64,000 nucleotides of DNA from DATLLN01 sp963809205 (GCA_963809205.1 CAWEIS010000004.1:248001-312000), one strand, 5' to 3'; positions 36,467 through 45,295 are shown, counted from the first letter of the stretch. Notes: generated by a model from the letters alone, not told the origin. A program made the numbers and translations.

Positions 36467-37077
36467 GCGCGCACGCAGCATCCGCCGGCCACCACGAGGC
36501 CAGCTCGTCCCACTCCAGCTCGGCGTACCACGAGAGCCTGCTGCGCTCGCCCGTGTTCCTGGGCATGGTCATGTTCATCGGGTCGGAGATCATGCTGTTC
36601 GCGTCGTTTTTCACGGCGTTCTTCTTCGTCCGGTTCACGCACACGCACTACCCGTTCGGCGACTTCGAGATCCCGACGGACTCGACGGCGATCAACACCG
36701 CGATCCTGATCTCGTCGAGCTTCACGATGCACTGGGCGCTGATATCGGTTCGCTACAACCGGCGCTTCGGCCTGGTGGTCGGTCTCGGCCTCACGCTGTT
36801 CCTCGGGCTGACGTTCCTCGCGTTGCAGATGCACGAGTATCACGCGCTCGGGTTCGTGCCATCGGACGGCGCATTCCCGTCAACCTTCTTCGCGTTGACC
36901 GGGCTGCACGGCCTGCACGTGCTGGTGGGCGCCACGCTGCTGTCGATCGCATTCCTCCGGTCGATCCGCGGTCACTATTCGGCGGCCGAGCATCTCGGCC
37001 TCGAGGTGACCGGTCTGTACTGGCACTTCGTCGACGTCGTGTGGATCCTGCTCTTCACGGTCGTCTACGTTCTCTGA
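36463..37077 (+). CDS. ctaE: Cytochrome c oxidase subunit III
   Basis: A 204-residue, five-helix subunit III. Seen: G-M-V-M-F-I-G-S-E-I-M-L-F, with the Glu of the conserved lipid/oxygen pocket, L-T-G-L-H-G-L-H-V-L-V-G and Y-W-H-F-V-D-V-V-W at the C-terminus. The N-terminus is Ser/His-rich. GTG start overlapping the subunit I stop by four bases. The second oxidase cluster in this window has no subunit III of its own. Confidence 0.95.
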   Translation: MSAHAASAGHHEASSSHSSSAYHESLLRSPVFLGMVMFIGSEIMLFASFFTAFFFVRFTHTHYPFGDFEIPTDSTAINTAILISSSFTMHWALISVRYNRRFGLVVGLGLTLFLGLTFLALQMHEYHALGFVPSDGAFPSTFFALTGLHGLHVLVGATLLSIAFLRSIRGHYSAAEHLGLEVTGLYWHFVDVVWILLFTVVYVL

Positions 37078-37087
37078 TCGCGATCCG

Positions 37088-37459
37088 ATGACGACGATCT
37101 CCTGGAAAAGCATCGAGCATGGCTGGGCGGTCGAGTGCTCCGACGGCGAGACCGTCGGCAAGGTGTTTCTGGTCGTCGGCGACGAGAACGCTGACATCTT
37201 CGACGGCGTCGCGTTCACGCATCACGGCGGCGCGTTCGTCTTCCACAACTACGCCGACCGGCCGCACTACGTCGCGGCCGATCGGGTCGCGTCGATCGAC
37301 CCGGGCGTCGTCAAGCTCTCGATCTCCTCGGAGGAGGCCGCCGGCCTGCCCGGGCACGACGCGCCGGAGAGCGCCCAGATCGAGCCCGAGGGCGCCGGCA
37401 AGGTCGATCGCCTCGAGACCTGGTTCGAGGACAAGACCGGGCAGGATCACACCGAGTGA
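37088..37459 (+). CDS. Small PRC-barrel/DUF2171-like protein
   Basis: A 123-residue soluble protein. The N-terminal 75 residues follow the pattern of a PRC-barrel or DUF2171 beta domain (G-W-A-V-E-C-S-D-G-E-T-V-G-K-V, then Y-V-A-A-D-R-V). The C-terminus is acidic and polar. It lies ten bases after the oxidase subunit III and is likely co-transcribed. Function unknown. Its end overlaps the convergent gene by 13 bases. Confidence 0.7.
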   Translation: MTTISWKSIEHGWAVECSDGETVGKVFLVVGDENADIFDGVAFTHHGGAFVFHNYADRPHYVAADRVASIDPGVVKLSISSEEAAGLPGHDAPESAQIEPEGAGKVDRLETWFEDKTGQDHTE

Positions 37460-37728
37460 TCCGGTGACCCCGGAGGCCGCGATCGGACGGCGGCGAACAG
37501 CTCGAGGGTCATCGCCAGCCACTGGCGGTTGCGCACGTCGATGACCACGTGGCGGGCGCCGCGCTTGTCCGCCGGGAAGGAGTCGACCAGCTCGCGGGTG
37601 CGCGAGGAGACGCCGGCGGGCACCTCCGCGAGCTCGACCGCGACGCGCGCGTAGCCGCTGCATGCGGTCAGGGCGACGCCGGGGGCGTCACGCGCCGCGG
37701 CGGTCAGCTCGTCCCAGAAGGGGGTCAG
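37447..37728 (-). CDS. Hypothetical protein with candidate CTG start
   Basis: About 93 residues, not recognised. It has an N-terminal amphipathic helix, then V-A-L-T-A-C-S-G-Y-A-R-V-A-V-E-L and a conserved-looking V-V-I-D-V-R-N-R-Q-W-L segment. No ATG, GTG or TTG is well placed; a CTG at 37728 overlaps the stop of the subunit IV-like gene (CTGA), the same arrangement as other junctions here. The frame is also open further upstream inside the neighbour, which I regard as shadow. Last gene of the second oxidase operon. Confidence 0.45.
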   Translation of the reverse strand: MTPFWDELTAAARDAPGVALTACSGYARVAVELAEVPAGVSSRTRELVDSFPADKRGARHVVIDVRNRQWLAMTLELFAAVRSRPPGSPDHSV

Positions 37729-37958
37729 TCCAGGCTGCGGTAGTCGTCGACCGCGTCCTTCACCCACAGCCAGATCCCGATCGCCGCGATGCTGAATCCG
37801 ATCGACATGATCGCCGTCCGCCACAGGAAGGACTCCGAGATCAGCCCGGCCAGCACCAGCGACACGCCGAGGGCGGAGATGATCGGGTGGTACGACGGCG
37901 GAGGGAGATGGATCTCCTTGTCGCGCTCCGGCGCCTGGTGCGGCTGCTGCTCAGACAT
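37725..37958 (-). CDS. Cytochrome c oxidase subunit IV-like small membrane protein
   Basis: A 77-residue protein with a polar N-terminus, P-P-P-S-Y-H-P, and two membrane helices (about 25-42 and 49-66), ending in D-A-V-D-D-Y-R. The size, topology and place in an oxidase operon match actinobacterial subunit IV (CtaF-like) proteins. The start overlaps the small 38-residue gene upstream by eight bases. Confidence 0.75.
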   Translation of the reverse strand: MSEQQPHQAPERDKEIHLPPPSYHPIISALGVSLVLAGLISESFLWRTAIMSIGFSIAAIGIWLWVKDAVDDYRSLD

Positions 37959-38067
37959 TCACCACCAGCTCTCCGATCAGGATCGTCGCGGCGAACAGCA
38001 GGGTCGAGAAGATCCCGAGCTTCAGCGCCAGGACGAGGTTCGCGTTCGCGGTCTTCTTGTCGAGCAT
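37951..38067 (-). CDS. 38-residue single-pass membrane peptide of the oxidase operon
   Basis: A short gene between ctaB and the subunit IV-like gene. ATG 38067 follows GGGAGG (AAGGGAGGATTCG, seven bases before the ATG), one of the best Shine-Dalgarno sequences in the operon. The peptide begins M-L-D-K-K-T-A-N-A-N and then has one hydrophobic helix of about 24 residues ending E-L-V-V-N-V. The stop overlaps the next start. It is probably a small accessory subunit or assembly peptide of the oxidase; no family is recognised. Confidence 0.72.
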   Translation of the reverse strand: MLDKKTANANLVLALKLGIFSTLLFAATILIGELVVNV

Positions 38068-38079
38068 CGAATCCTCCCT

Positions 38080-38982
38080 TTACGAGATGGGGATCGCCCG
38101 GTCGAGGCCAATCGCGGCGAACAGCAGCGCCAGATAGACCAGTGAGTAGAAGAACATGTGACGCGCGTTCACCGCGGAGGTGTCGCGCAGCAGCTTGACG
38201 GCCAGCCACAGGAACCCGGCGCCCAGCACCACGGCCGACACCAGATACAGCGCGTCGAACGAGCCGGCGATGAACGGCAGCACGGACAGCCCCGCGAGCA
38301 GGATCGTGTACAGCAGGATCTGGCGCGCCGTCTCCCGCTCTCCGCGGACGACCGGCAGCATCGGGATCCCGGCCCGCGCGTAGTCGTCCTTTGCGAGCAG
38401 CGACAGCGCCCAGAAGTGGGGCGGCGTCCAGTAGAAGATCAGCGCGAACATGAAGATCGCCGGCAACCCGATCTCGCCGGTCACGGCCGCCCAGCCGACC
38501 AGCGGCGGCACAGCGCCGGCCGCGCCGCCGATCACGATGTTCTGCGGCGTCCGCCGCTTCAGCCACACCGTGTAGACGATCACGTAGAACAGCGCGCCGC
38601 CCAGCGCCAGCCACGCGGTCAGCATGTTCACGTTCATCGCGAGCACGGCGAACGACCCGGCGATCAGCCCGATGCCGTAGCCCAGCGCCGACTCAGGCGA
38701 CACCCGGCCTGCCGGGATCGGCCGCGACGCCGTCCGCCCCATCAGCGCGTCCAGGTCGCGGTCGAAGTAGTGGTTGAGCGCCGCCGCGCCGCCGGATGAG
38801 AGCCCCAGGCCGACCAGCGTGACCACCGTCAGCCGCAGGTCGGGCAGCCCGTCCGCGGCGTAGGCCATCGCACCGTACGCCGTGATCAGTATCAGCAGCA
38901 TGATCCGCGGCTTGGTCAGCGTCACGTAGTCCGCGACCACGGTGCGCAGCGACGAGTGGACCTGTGGCTGTGCGGTCGCCAT
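38080..38982 (-). CDS. ctaB: Protohaem IX farnesyltransferase (haem O synthase)
   Basis: A UbiA-family membrane prenyltransferase of 300 residues that makes haem O, the precursor of haem A for the oxidases here. Seen: L-T-K-P-R-I-M, the Asp-rich N-H-Y-F-D-R-D-L-D-A-L-M-x-R-T-x-x-R-P, W-T-P-P-H-F-W-A-L and D-D-Y-A-R-A-G-I-P-M. Eight or nine helices. ATG 38982 follows directly on the stop of subunit I (TAGATG). Confidence 0.95.
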   Translation of the reverse strand: MATAQPQVHSSLRTVVADYVTLTKPRIMLLILITAYGAMAYAADGLPDLRLTVVTLVGLGLSSGGAAALNHYFDRDLDALMGRTASRPIPAGRVSPESALGYGIGLIAGSFAVLAMNVNMLTAWLALGGALFYVIVYTVWLKRRTPQNIVIGGAAGAVPPLVGWAAVTGEIGLPAIFMFALIFYWTPPHFWALSLLAKDDYARAGIPMLPVVRGERETARQILLYTILLAGLSVLPFIAGSFDALYLVSAVVLGAGFLWLAVKLLRDTSAVNARHMFFYSLVYLALLFAAIGLDRAIPIS

Positions 38983-40617
38983 CTAGGCCTTCTGCTCCTC
39001 CGCTGCCTTGCGCAGGTCCCAGAGCGGGCGCTCGCTGCGGATCGGCGGCAGGCTGTCGAAGTTGTGCGCCGGCGGGGGCGACGTCGTGTACCACTCGAGG
39101 CTGTTCGCGCGCCACGGGTCGTTGCCGGCGACCCTGCCGTCGCGCAGCGACTTGAGGCAGTTCCAGACGACCATCAGCACGCCGATCGAGAGTACGAACG
39201 AGCCGACGGTGGCGAGCTGGTTCATCAGCGCCCAGCCGGGGTGGTCGGCGTACGTGACGATCCGCCGCGGCATCCCGGACAGGCCGAGCGCGTGCATCGG
39301 GAAGAACGTCAGGTTGAAGCCGATGAACAGCACCCAGAAGCTGCGGATCGCCAGGCCGCGGTCGAGCATCCGGCCGGTCATCTTGGGATACCAGTAGTGC
39401 AGGCCGCCGAGCACGGCGAACACGGGCACGGTGCCCAGCACGTAGTGGAAGTGGGCGACCACGAAGTAGCTGTCCGTCACCTGCAGGTCGACCGGGAAGG
39501 CGGCCAAGAAGATGCCGGAGAGGCCGCCGATCATGAACAGGCCGATGAACCCGACCGCGAACAGCATCGGCGGCTCGAACCTGATCCGGCCCATCCACAT
39601 CGTACCGACCCAGTTGAAGATCTTGACGCCCGTCGGCACCGCGATGGCCATCGACGCGATCATGAACCAGACAGCGACCGGCGTCGAGAACTGCACGGCG
39701 AACATGTGGTGCCCCCACACGAGGAAGCCGAGAAAGGCGATCGCCACCACCGAGTAGACCAGCGCCTTGTAACCGAACAGCGGCTTGCGCGAGAACACCG
39801 GGAGGATCTCCGAGATCATGCCGAATCCGGGTAGTGCCATCACGTAGACCACGGGGTGCGAGTAGAACCAGAACAGGTGCTGATAGAGCAGCACGTTGCC
39901 GCCGCTCGGGTCGTAGAAGTTTGTCCCGAAGTTGCGGTCGAGCAGCAGCATCGTCAGGGCCCCGGCGAACACCGGCGCGGAGGCGATGATCATGATCGAG
40001 TAGATGTCGATCGTCCACGTGAACAACGGCATTCGTGACAGCCGCATCCCGGGCGCCCGCATGTTGTGGATGGTGCAGATGAAATTGATGGCGCCGGTTA
40101 TCGAGGAGAGGCCGACGATGTGCAGGCCGACGATCCAGAAGTCCTGGCCCAGCCCCGGGTCGAGCACGGACAGCGGCGGGTAGCTCGTCCAACCGGACTC
40201 CGGCGCGCTGCCGAACAGGAAGCTCGAGTAGAGCACGATGCCGCCGAACAGCAGCAGCCAGAACGACATCGCGTTCAGCCGCGGGAAGGCCATGTCCCTG
40301 GCGCCGATCTGCAGCGGCACCATGTAGTTGCCGAACGCCGCCATGATCGGGATGACGAACAGGAAGATCATCGTCGTCCCGTGCATCGTGAAGAGCTGGT
40401 CGTACGCGTCGGGCGACAGCTGCTTGCCGTCGGCGGTCTCCAACTGGATGCGGATGGCCAGCGCCATCAGGCCGCCCACCAGGAAGAAGAACAGCGTCAG
40501 GACCAGGTACATGATCCCGATCCGCTTGTGGTCGACGGTGGAGAGCCACGAGCGGAGGCCGCCGGACTCGGGCGCCGCGACGCCCGTCATGGGCACGGGG
40601 TGGCTCCGGGTCGCCAT
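38983..40617 (-). CDS. ctaD: Cytochrome c oxidase subunit I (second copy)
   Basis: A 544-residue subunit I of normal length with 12 core helices. Ligands: M-H-G-T-T-M-I-F, H-P-V-V-Y, H-H-M-F and V-V-A-H-F-H-Y-V. F-Y-S-H-P-V-V again lacks the A1 glutamate, so this is also A2-type. It differs from the first subunit I by lacking the N-terminal extra helices and the C-terminal fusion. ATG 40617 overlaps the subunit II stop by one base (TGATG). Confidence 0.95.
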   Translation of the reverse strand: MATRSHPVPMTGVAAPESGGLRSWLSTVDHKRIGIMYLVLTLFFFLVGGLMALAIRIQLETADGKQLSPDAYDQLFTMHGTTMIFLFVIPIMAAFGNYMVPLQIGARDMAFPRLNAMSFWLLLFGGIVLYSSFLFGSAPESGWTSYPPLSVLDPGLGQDFWIVGLHIVGLSSITGAINFICTIHNMRAPGMRLSRMPLFTWTIDIYSIMIIASAPVFAGALTMLLLDRNFGTNFYDPSGGNVLLYQHLFWFYSHPVVYVMALPGFGMISEILPVFSRKPLFGYKALVYSVVAIAFLGFLVWGHHMFAVQFSTPVAVWFMIASMAIAVPTGVKIFNWVGTMWMGRIRFEPPMLFAVGFIGLFMIGGLSGIFLAAFPVDLQVTDSYFVVAHFHYVLGTVPVFAVLGGLHYWYPKMTGRMLDRGLAIRSFWVLFIGFNLTFFPMHALGLSGMPRRIVTYADHPGWALMNQLATVGSFVLSIGVLMVVWNCLKSLRDGRVAGNDPWRANSLEWYTTSPPPAHNFDSLPPIRSERPLWDLRKAAEEQKA

Positions 40618-41342
40618 CAGGCCGTCTCCATCATCTGGTTGAACTTCTCCTCGCTCAGCACCTTGACGGTGATCGTCATGGTCGCATGCCCGGATCCGCA
40701 GAACTCGGCGCACTGGCCCTCATAGGTTCCCGGGGCGGTCGCCTTGAACCACGTCGTCGTCGTCCGGCCGGGGATCGCGTCCACCTTCTGGCCGAGCTCC
40801 GGCACCCACCAGTCGTGGATCACGTCCTTGGAGTTGATCTCGAGCTCGACCGCCGTGCCCTCCGGCACGAACAGCGTATTGGCGGCGGTCGACTTGGGCT
40901 TCATCCCGGCCGGGTACTCGAACGACCACGCGAACTGCTGGGCGAGCACATGCACCTTCATCGCATCGGCGGGCGTGTCGTCGACGCTGGGCAGCTTGTA
41001 CAGGGTGTAACCGGCGATGCCGAGCACGATCAGGATCGGCACGATCGTCCAGCCCAGCTCGAGCTTCGTCGAGCCGTGCGTCTGGGGCGGGTCGGGGTCG
41101 CCCGGCCGCTCGCGAAAGCGGATCGACGAGTACAGGAGGAAGCCGCCGACCAGCACGAAGATCGTGATGGTGGCGCCGAGGATGACGAGGTAGATGTCGT
41201 CGATCGCCGAGGCGTTCGGCGAGACGGGCTCCTCGGGCGTCGCGGTGTCGGCCAGCGCGTAGCCTGCGAGCAGGAGGCTCGTAAGGGTCGCCGCCAGGAT
41301 TGCAGTCAGCATCCCCAGCAGACGACTTCGCGTCCGGATCAC
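40617..41342 (-). CDS. ctaC: Cytochrome c oxidase subunit II (second copy)
   Basis: A 241-residue subunit with a signal-like N-terminal helix ending A-L-A-D, a second membrane helix and the CuA domain. The CuA ligands are His in I-H-D-W-W-V-P-E and C-A-E-F-C-G-S-G-H-A-T-M. GTG 41342 is chosen because AGGAGG lies four bases before it; this gene has a real leader, unlike many neighbours. First gene of the second oxidase operon. Confidence 0.95.
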   Translation of the reverse strand: MIRTRSRLLGMLTAILAATLTSLLLAGYALADTATPEEPVSPNASAIDDIYLVILGATITIFVLVGGFLLYSSIRFRERPGDPDPPQTHGSTKLELGWTIVPILIVLGIAGYTLYKLPSVDDTPADAMKVHVLAQQFAWSFEYPAGMKPKSTAANTLFVPEGTAVELEINSKDVIHDWWVPELGQKVDAIPGRTTTTWFKATAPGTYEGQCAEFCGSGHATMTITVKVLSEEKFNQMMETA

Positions 41343-41428
41343 GATCCTCCTGATACGAGTGAGTCCACCGAGCGGTGGGCGCCAGGATTCTACAAGCGGC
41401 CGGGGGCGGTTGTAGCCGCCACCGATCC

Positions 41429-42445
41429 TCAACCGCGGCGCTCGGGAAGCGGCGGCTCCTCGTCCGGCGGAGACGTGCTCGCGGGGCGCTGGCGGGGCGT
41501 CCGCCGCGGCGGCTCCTGATCCTTGTCCGGCGCCGCGCCCTGGGCGAATGCGGCGCCCAGACCGGCAACGGCGCCCATGCCGTCGGATGCCCCCGAGGGG
41601 AGCAGCAGCAGCTTGTTCGCGTCGCCCGCGGCGACCGCCGGCAGCGCCTCCAGATACTTGTAGCCGAGCATGTCCGACGGCAGGATGTCCGCCTTCTTGA
41701 CCATGTCGAAGACGTGCTCCAGCGCCTCGGCCTCGCCACGCGCCCGCAGCGCCCGCGACTGGCGGTCGCCCTCGGCCCGCAGGATCAGCGACTGCTGGTC
41801 GGCTTCGGCGGCGAGGATGACGGCCTGGCGCGCGCCCTCGGCGCGCAGGATGGCCGACTGCTTCTCGCCCTCGGCCTGAAGGATGGTGGCGCGCTTGGCG
41901 CGGTCGGCCCGCATCTGCTGCTCCATCGCCTCCTGGATCGAGCGCGGTGGGTCGATGCTCTTCAGCTCGACGCGGGTGACGCGGACGCCCCACTTCTCCG
42001 TTGCCTCGTCGAGCACCTCGCGCAGCTGGGTGTTGATCTGGTCGCGGCTGGTCAGCGTCTCCTCCAGCGTCATCGCGCCGACCAGGTTGCGCAGCGTGGT
42101 CTGGGCGAGCTGCTCCATCGCCGTCAGGAAGTTCGCCACCTCGTAGGTCGCGCGGAACGCGTCCGTGACCTGGAAGTACACGACCGTGTCGATCGCGATG
42201 GTCACGTTGTCCTCGGTGATGACGGGCTGCGGCGCAAACGGCTGCACCGTCTCGCGCATGTCGACGACGACGCGCATCCGGTCGAAGAAGGGGATCACGA
42301 TGTGGAGTCCCGGGCTGAGCGTAGCCCGGTATTTGCCGAATCGCTCGATCATGCCGACGTGGCTCTGGCGGACGATCCTGACGGCCGACGCCACGAGCAC
42401 GATCGCGAAGATCGCAAGGACAACAGCAATGATCAGGGGTGCCAT
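41429..42445 (-). CDS. SPFH/band 7 (stomatin-like, QmcA) membrane protein
   Basis: A 338-residue protein with an N-terminal membrane helix, then the SPFH domain (R-Q-S-H-V-G-M-I-E-R-F-G-K-Y, P-G-L-H-I-V-I-P-F). A long Ala/Glu-rich coiled coil follows (A-E-G-x-R-Q repeats, about 190-250) and a Pro-rich tail. Stomatin-like proteins form ring assemblies at membranes and are usually paired with NfeD, which is the upstream gene here (TGATG overlap). Confidence 0.92.
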   Translation of the reverse strand: MAPLIIAVVLAIFAIVLVASAVRIVRQSHVGMIERFGKYRATLSPGLHIVIPFFDRMRVVVDMRETVQPFAPQPVITEDNVTIAIDTVVYFQVTDAFRATYEVANFLTAMEQLAQTTLRNLVGAMTLEETLTSRDQINTQLREVLDEATEKWGVRVTRVELKSIDPPRSIQEAMEQQMRADRAKRATILQAEGEKQSAILRAEGARQAVILAAEADQQSLILRAEGDRQSRALRARGEAEALEHVFDMVKKADILPSDMLGYKYLEALPAVAAGDANKLLLLPSGASDGMGAVAGLGAAFAQGAAPDKDQEPPRRTPRQRPASTSPPDEEPPLPERRG

Positions 42446-42912
42446 CAGGTCTCCTTCGGGAGCTCGTCCCGTTCATGTGGTGCGGCGATGACGAGGGCCG
42501 TCACCCCGCGGATCTCGACAATCTCGATGCGGGCGCCCTGGGGGATCGCCTCGTGCTCGAAGTAGCTGCGCGCCGTCCACGTCTCGCCGTCCACCTTGAC
42601 AAGGCCGGAGTCGAGCTCGCCGATCGGCTTGGTGACGACGCCGACGCGGCCGCGCATAGCCTCCGCGCCCATCGGCACGGCCGGCCGGTCGACGCCGGAG
42701 ACGCGCTTCAGCCACGGCCGGGTCAGGTACAGCCCGCCGACCGAGACGGCGGCGAACGCCAGCACCTGCCCGGCGACGGGGACGCCGAGCGCCGCGAGCA
42801 CGGCGCAGATCGCGGCTGCGATACCGAAGTAGATCGTGAAGAAGGACGTCGTGGTCGCCTCAACCACCAGCGCCACCACCGCGATCACGATCCAGAATCC
42901 CCAATCGGGCAT
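42445..42912 (-). CDS. NfeD-like membrane protein
   Basis: A short NfeD of 155 residues: three or four membrane helices followed by an OB-fold domain (about 80-140, G-R-V-G-V-V-T-K-P-I, V-K-V-D-G-E-T-W-T-A-R-S). NfeD partners with stomatin-like proteins encoded alongside. ATG 42912 has TACGCT six bases upstream and no ribosome site; longer frames begin upstream of that element. Confidence 0.88.
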   Translation of the reverse strand: MPDWGFWIVIAVVALVVEATTTSFFTIYFGIAAAICAVLAALGVPVAGQVLAFAAVSVGGLYLTRPWLKRVSGVDRPAVPMGAEAMRGRVGVVTKPIGELDSGLVKVDGETWTARSYFEHEAIPQGARIEIVEIRGVTALVIAAPHERDELPKET

Positions 42913-42918
42913 GGTTGC

Positions 42919-42924
42919 AGCGTA
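42919..42924 (-). promoter_or_regulatory. Candidate -10 element of the NfeD/band 7 operon
   Basis: TACGCT on the minus strand ends six bases before ATG 42912. Confidence 0.48.
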
Positions 42925-42981
42925 GATCACGCGAGGGCCGGTGTCCGGGCGGCTCGGGCACGTTTGCACCGGAGCCACTGT

Positions 42982-42987
42982 TACGCT
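42982..42987 (+). promoter_or_regulatory. Candidate -10 element of the RNase D gene
   Basis: TACGCT ends eight bases before ATG 42996. The divergent NfeD gene uses the identical hexamer. Confidence 0.48.
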
Positions 42988-42995
42988 GCTCCCGA

Positions 42996-44162
42996 ATGGA
43001 GATCGAGCGGATCACGAGTGGAGCCGCCCTCGACGACCTGCTGGCAACCGCCCGATCCGAGGGCCGCTGCGCACTCGACACGGAGTTCGTCTGGGAACGC
43101 ACCTACGCGCCGCGACTGTGCCTCGCGCAGATCGCCACCGCCGATCGCGTGGCGGTGATCGACCCGCTCGAGGGCGCGTCGCTGGAACCGGTCGCCGCGC
43201 TGGTCGCCGACCCCGGCGTGACCTGCGTGATGCACGCGCCGGCCGCTGATCTGACCGGCTTCGGGCTGCACTACGGCGTCCATCCCCACGACGTCTTCGA
43301 CGTCCAGCTGGCGGCGGGCTTCGCCGGACTGGGCGGCTCGCTTTCTCTGGAGCGGGTGATCGATCAGAGCGTGGGCGTCCAGCTGCACCACGCCGAGGGG
43401 TTCACCGACTGGTCGAAGCGCCCGCTGACGCCGGTGCAGGTCGAGTACGCCGCCGACGACGTGCGCCATCTGCTCGCCGCCGCGGATGCCCTGGCGGCCC
43501 GGCTCGAGCGGCTGGGGCGGCTGTCCTGGGCGCACGAGGAGATGGAGCGGCGGTTCGGGCCGGAGGCCGCGGTCGTGCAGGATCCCGACCAGGCGTGGCG
43601 GCGCGTCCAGGGCCGCGGCAAGCTGCGCGCCGGGCAGCTCGGCGCGCTGGTCGCCATCGCCGCGTGGCGCGAGCGGGAGGCGCGGCGCCGCGACACGCCG
43701 GTGGCGTGGCTGGTGCGCGACGCGACGCTGATCGAGCTCGCCCGCCGGCGGCCGAAGACTGCGGAGGACGCCCGCGGCGTGCGCGGCCTCCAGCTCAAGC
43801 GGGGACCGCAGCTGGACGGGCTGCTTGCCGCGATTCGCGAGGGCGAACAGAATCAGCCCGAGCGCCCGCCCGAGACCCCGCCCGAGCTGCGGGCCCGGGT
43901 GCGGGCCGTGCTGCCGCTCGCAAGCTCGGTGCTGCAGGCCCGGTGCTCGGCGGCCGGGATCGCCTCGGAGCTTGTTGCCACGCGCGACGACCTGGAGAAC
44001 CTGATTCGCTACGCCGGCGGTGACGGCCAGGGCGAGCCGCCCCCGCTGCTGACCGGCTGGCGCCGGGAGCTGGCCGGTGACTCGCTGCTGGCGCTGCTGC
44101 GCGGTGAGGTGGTGCTGCGGGTCGTTCCCGGCCCGCCGCACGTGGACGAGCAGCCGGCGTGA
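42996..44162 (+). CDS. rnd: Ribonuclease D
   Basis: A DEDD-type 3'-5' exonuclease of 388 residues that trims tRNA precursors. The exonuclease domain shows D-T-E-F-V-W-E, the middle Asp in H-A-P-A-A-D-L and F-D-V-Q-L-A-A-G, and Y-A-A-D-D-V-R-H-L (ExoIII). An HRDC domain follows (about 200-280) and a C-terminal extension. ATG 42996 is set by the promoter position. Confidence 0.92.
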   Translation: MEIERITSGAALDDLLATARSEGRCALDTEFVWERTYAPRLCLAQIATADRVAVIDPLEGASLEPVAALVADPGVTCVMHAPAADLTGFGLHYGVHPHDVFDVQLAAGFAGLGGSLSLERVIDQSVGVQLHHAEGFTDWSKRPLTPVQVEYAADDVRHLLAAADALAARLERLGRLSWAHEEMERRFGPEAAVVQDPDQAWRRVQGRGKLRAGQLGALVAIAAWREREARRRDTPVAWLVRDATLIELARRRPKTAEDARGVRGLQLKRGPQLDGLLAAIREGEQNQPERPPETPPELRARVRAVLPLASSVLQARCSAAGIASELVATRDDLENLIRYAGGDGQGEPPPLLTGWRRELAGDSLLALLRGEVVLRVVPGPPHVDEQPA

Positions 44163-45295
44163 GCCGCGCGTCGGCGGCGCTGCTGCTCGGCGCCTCTTCG
44201 ATGTTCGCCACGATGTATTCCACGCAGGCGATCCTCCCGGAGATCTCCAGCGATCTCGACGTGTCGGCGGCGGTGGCCGGCCTGACCGTGTCGGTCGTGG
44301 TGCTGGCTGTTGCCCTCGGTGGCTGGGTGCACGGCCCGCTGTCCGACCGGATCGGCCGGCGGCGGGTGATGGTGGCATCGGCGGGGATGCTGGTCGTCCC
44401 CACCGCCCTGCTCGGCCTGTCGGCCGGCATCGTGATGCTGATCGCCCTGCGGATCGTCCAGGGACTGCTGATGCCGGGGCTGCTGGTGGTTGCCGTGCCG
44501 TACATCACCGAGCGGTTCTCCGGGGCCGTTCAGGGCCGGGCGATGGGCGCCTACACGTCGTCGCTGGTGCTGGGCGGGTTCGTCGGCCGCGTCGGCACCG
44601 GCCTGATCACCGAGTGGACGGACTGGCGCCTGGCGCTGTCGCTGCTGGCCGTGCCGGCCGGGCTGGGTGCGCTGGCGATGTGGCGGTGGCTGCCGGAGGA
44701 CACCGTCACGCCCTCGCCGCATCGGCTGTCCCATGCCGTCCGCGAGCACCTCCACAACGGACGGCTGCTGCTCAACGCCGCCTGCGCCGGCCTCACGTTC
44801 TTCGGCTTCGTCGGGGTGTTCACGTACGCCACGTTCCGGCTGACCGACCCGCCGATCGGCCTCTCGCTGGGTCAGGCCGGACTGGTCTACGGCGTCTGGC
44901 TGGTCGGCCTCCTGGTGACGCCGATCACCGGTCTGGCCGGGCGCGTCGGGCCGCAGCGGGTCGTCCCCTGGCTGCTGGTGCTCTCGATCAGCGGCGCACT
45001 GCTGACGCTGGCCGACTCGCTGCCGCTGATCGTGCTCGGGCTGGCGGCGATGGCGCTCGCCATGTTCACCGTCGTGCCGGCCTGCCAGCTCCTGATCCCG
45101 CGCCTCGCCAGGCACGACCGGGGGACGGCGACCAGCCTCCACCTGACCGTCTACTACGCGGCGGGCGGTCTGGGCGCCTACCTGCCGGGGTTCGCGCTCG
45201 ACCGGGGATGGGGGACGCTGGTCGCCGTCTGCGCCGCCTCCATCGGCGGCGGCCTTGCCGCCAGCCTCGGCCTGCGCGCTACGCTGGCGCGATGA
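44159..45295 (+). CDS. MFS transporter (YnfM-like)
   Basis: A major facilitator of 378 residues, about 12 helices. Seen: Y-S-T-Q-A-I-L-P-E-I at the N-terminus and the motif A L-S-D-R-I-G-R-R-R-V between helices 2 and 3. It resembles drug or arabinose efflux proteins of the YnfM type. It starts with GTG overlapping the RNase D stop by four bases. Substrate unknown. Confidence 0.87.
   Translation: MSRASAALLLGASSMFATMYSTQAILPEISSDLDVSAAVAGLTVSVVVLAVALGGWVHGPLSDRIGRRRVMVASAGMLVVPTALLGLSAGIVMLIALRIVQGLLMPGLLVVAVPYITERFSGAVQGRAMGAYTSSLVLGGFVGRVGTGLITEWTDWRLALSLLAVPAGLGALAMWRWLPEDTVTPSPHRLSHAVREHLHNGRLLLNAACAGLTFFGFVGVFTYATFRLTDPPIGLSLGQAGLVYGVWLVGLLVTPITGLAGRVGPQRVVPWLLVLSISGALLTLADSLPLIVLGLAAMALAMFTVVPACQLLIPRLARHDRGTATSLHLTVYYAAGGLGAYLPGFALDRGWGTLVAVCAASIGGGLAASLGLRATLAR
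45280..45285 (+). promoter_or_regulatory. Candidate -10 element inside the MFS 3' end
   Basis: TACGCT ends six bases before ATG 45292 and could start the envelope-protein gene separately from the MFS transcript. Confidence 0.35.
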
